A DNA stretch of 13,831 nucleotides, taken from JBHIET01 sp046760785. GTDB lineage: Bacteria > Chloroflexota > Anaerolineae > B4-G1. Both the position numbers and the translations under genes were made by a program. The notes beneath the pieces are model-generated. The model worked only from the letters and a program-made list of their open reading frames with translations. It was not told the DNA's origin and did no database searches. How positions within the stretch are numbered: position 1 is the first letter of the stretch; each line of letters starts with the position of its first letter. This document shows positions 12,974-13,831 of the stretch, piece by piece. The DNA lies in contig JBHIET010000084.1 of the NCBI GenBank assembly GCA_046760785.1, positions 1 to 13,831 of the forward strand. Reading direction: 5' to 3'.

Positions 12974-13009
12974 AGCCTGCCGTCAGCAATGGCGGCAGGC
13001 TTTTCTTTT
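12974..13009 (+). terminator. intrinsic terminator after the nucleoside phosphorylase gene
   Basis: A nine-bp stem AGCCTGCCG (12974-12982) with CGGCAGGCT (12993-13001), ten-base loop, then TTTCTTTT. A nine-G run follows at 13014-13022; from there to 13085 nothing recognisable is seen. Confidence 0.88.
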
Positions 13010-13085
13010 GTGCGGGGGGGGGCAGTGGTAAGCGGGACAAGGTGGCATTTTGTTCTACGTTGGTTGCGGCGAAAGGCAGCGCCAA

Positions 13086-13146
13086 GATTTTTTAGGGAAA
13101 AAATCATTGCACCGCTATTGACCGGGCAAAAGAACTGGAGTATAAT
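13086..13146 (+). promoter_or_regulatory. near-consensus promoter with A/T-tract upstream element
   Basis: TTGACC (13118-13123), 17-bp spacer, TATAAT (13141-13146). Upstream, GATTTTTT (13086-13093) and AAAAAATC (13098-13105) form an A/T palindrome at about -48 to -67, where an UP element would sit. The expected start is near 13153. This is among the best promoter matches in the window, yet no gene follows it. Confidence 0.65.
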
Positions 13147-13152
13147 ATTACT

Positions 13153-13426
13153 CGCCAGCGTGTGTCCAACGAAAAGGAAAGTGAGGCGGGCAAATCGGCA
13201 CACGAGCGATCACCGGGCATGATAAGCTGCCCAGGATAGGGAAATACACGATCCACCCTCGCATTGTGTGTTCCTTTATCTGCGGTTGTCCCCCCTGCCT
13301 GCCCCAATTCTCCCACTACTTTGATGTGAACCCTGCCGGCACCGATTTGTTGCCCTGCCTGCCGGTGCAGAGGAGATACGCTCGAAACGGGCCTCCAGGA
13401 CTAAGTCCGGTGAGGCCCGTTTGTCA
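13153..13426 (+). ncRNA. candidate structured non-coding RNA, family not recognised
   Basis: The segment between a strong promoter and a hairpin has no reading frame with a credible start, ribosome site or protein-like sequence. It can form several stems. CGTGTG(T)CC (13159-13167) pairs with GGCACACG (13197-13204), GGGCA (13215-13219) with TGCCC (13228-13232), and ATACAC (13244-13249) with GTGTGT (13266-13271). The purine-rich GGCGGGCA (13185-13192) can pair with either of two identical CCCTGCCTGCC copies (13293-13303 and 13353-13363), hinting at alternative folds. I compared it by eye with RNase P, SRP, tmRNA and E. coli 6S features and found no convincing match; a divergent 6S-like RNA is not excluded. 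The RNA reading is an inference from signals and structure. Confidence 0.4.
13385..13424. terminator. hairpin terminator between the candidate RNA and the small membrane protein gene
   Basis: A perfect ten-bp stem AAACGGGCCT (13385-13394) with AGGCCCGTTT (13413-13422), topped by GGAC/GTCC around TAA. The T-tract is only three to four bases on either strand, so termination may be weak. It can serve both the plus-strand RNA and the minus-strand gene. Confidence 0.6.
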
Positions 13427-13458
13427 CAGTGGAAACTCGGTGATCGTCTGCGCTCGAC

Positions 13459-13806
13459 TTATGACCCTCCCTGTGGTTCCCTGAAGAAGTAACCCAGAGC
13501 AATGCCGAGAGGAGTCGCAATGTAAGGCAACAGCATATTGAAGAAATCCCGCATTTGCTCGATTCCCTTGTCAGGGTCACCATACGCGAAGGCCAGCACC
13601 GAGATGACGATTCCACTGCAAATGACGGCGAAGCCAAACACCAGGAGCAGGCCGAACGCCAATCTGCTCGCTATCTCAAGACGAGCCTTTTCAGATTCCC
13701 AGGACTTATTCAGATCGGATAGTACTTCTCTTAACTGTGTGTCGGTAATTAACTCTTCGATTCTGACCTGCTTGTATGACTCCCCTGAAAAAAGGTTACC
13801 TTTCAC
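13459..13806 (-). CDS. small membrane protein with two predicted helices, unknown function
   Basis: The 115-residue product is not recognised. The first 48 residues are charged and helical, with heptad-like spacing around EELITDTQLREVLSDLNKSWE. Two hydrophobic segments follow, at about 49-73 and 88-108, separated by a short acidic loop (GDPDKGIEQMRD). The second helix, LLPYIATPLGIALGYFF, has the Gly-rich pattern of small anchor proteins. A long N-terminal region and a short C-terminal tail suggest both termini on the same side. The start is GTG at 13806, just after an in-frame stop; no strong ribosome site is seen, so the start is uncertain. Base composition is lower in GC than its neighbours. 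A hairpin (13385-13424) lies past its stop. The upstream gene context is outside the window. Confidence 0.65.
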   Translation of the reverse strand: MKGNLFSGESYKQVRIEELITDTQLREVLSDLNKSWESEKARLEIASRLAFGLLLVFGFAVICSGIVISVLAFAYGDPDKGIEQMRDFFNMLLPYIATPLGIALGYFFREPQGGS

Positions 13807-13831
13807 ATTTCATGCACGTGTAGTATGATAG

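Noticed and set aside
13014..13022. Nine-G homopolymer after the deoA terminator
   Set aside because: A single homopolymer in non-coding DNA; no further G-runs to form a G-quadruplex, and its length may be a sequencing artefact.
13266..13484. 72-codon plus-strand frame in the candidate RNA region
   Set aside because: GTG start without a ribosome site, Cys/Pro-rich shadow-like product, and it runs through the terminator hairpin.

Overview
The window is a high-GC bacterial segment with no rRNA, tRNA, phage or transposase gene. The gene set and several features (face-to-face consensus promoters, multi-domain fusions, short low-complexity and palindromic repeats lodged inside genes) resemble uncultured Chloroflexota of the Anaerolineae type. 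That assignment is an inference from style, not a demonstrated placement.

Layout. Positions 43-3781 (+) are a histidine/purine gene cluster: hisF, hisI, an in-frame fusion of HisE with the IMP-cyclohydrolase half of PurH, and a PHP-domain metallohydrolase. hisI to the PHP gene are coupled by two ATGA overlaps. HisF releases AICAR as by-product and PurH consumes AICAR-derived FAICAR, so the cluster joins the two ends of the AICAR recycling loop. A palindromic element separates hisF from hisI, and the hisF start looks frameshifted.

A minus-strand exported LysM-PA14-PA14 protein (3778-5073) converges on the PHP gene with overlapping stop codons. Its upstream region holds a 107-bp inverted repeat and two consensus promoters pointing at each other. 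Next is a 900-residue FtsW/RodA-PBP fusion (5339-8041). Its SEDS half keeps the catalytic Asp, while its transpeptidase half has lost all three active-site motifs. A strong terminator and a 131-bp inverted-repeat element follow.

The minus-strand pair 11405-8297 encodes an MTA/SAH-deaminase-like amidohydrolase fused to a CYTH/triphosphate-tunnel-like domain, and then class I fructose-bisphosphate aldolase (FbaB). Divergent from it is a pyrimidine-nucleoside phosphorylase (11576-12940) with its own terminator. These genes fit nucleoside salvage and central carbon metabolism.

The right end (13086-13426) has an A/T-tract plus a near-consensus promoter and, about 270 nt later, a hairpin, with no convincing ORF between: a candidate structured non-coding RNA. 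A small two-helix membrane protein (13806-13459, minus) closes the window.

Most unusual points: the pseudo-PBP fused to an intact SEDS polymerase, the HisE-IMP cyclohydrolase fusion, the deaminase-CYTH fusion, the orphan RNA unit, and a 24-bp repeat found in three unrelated coding sequences.
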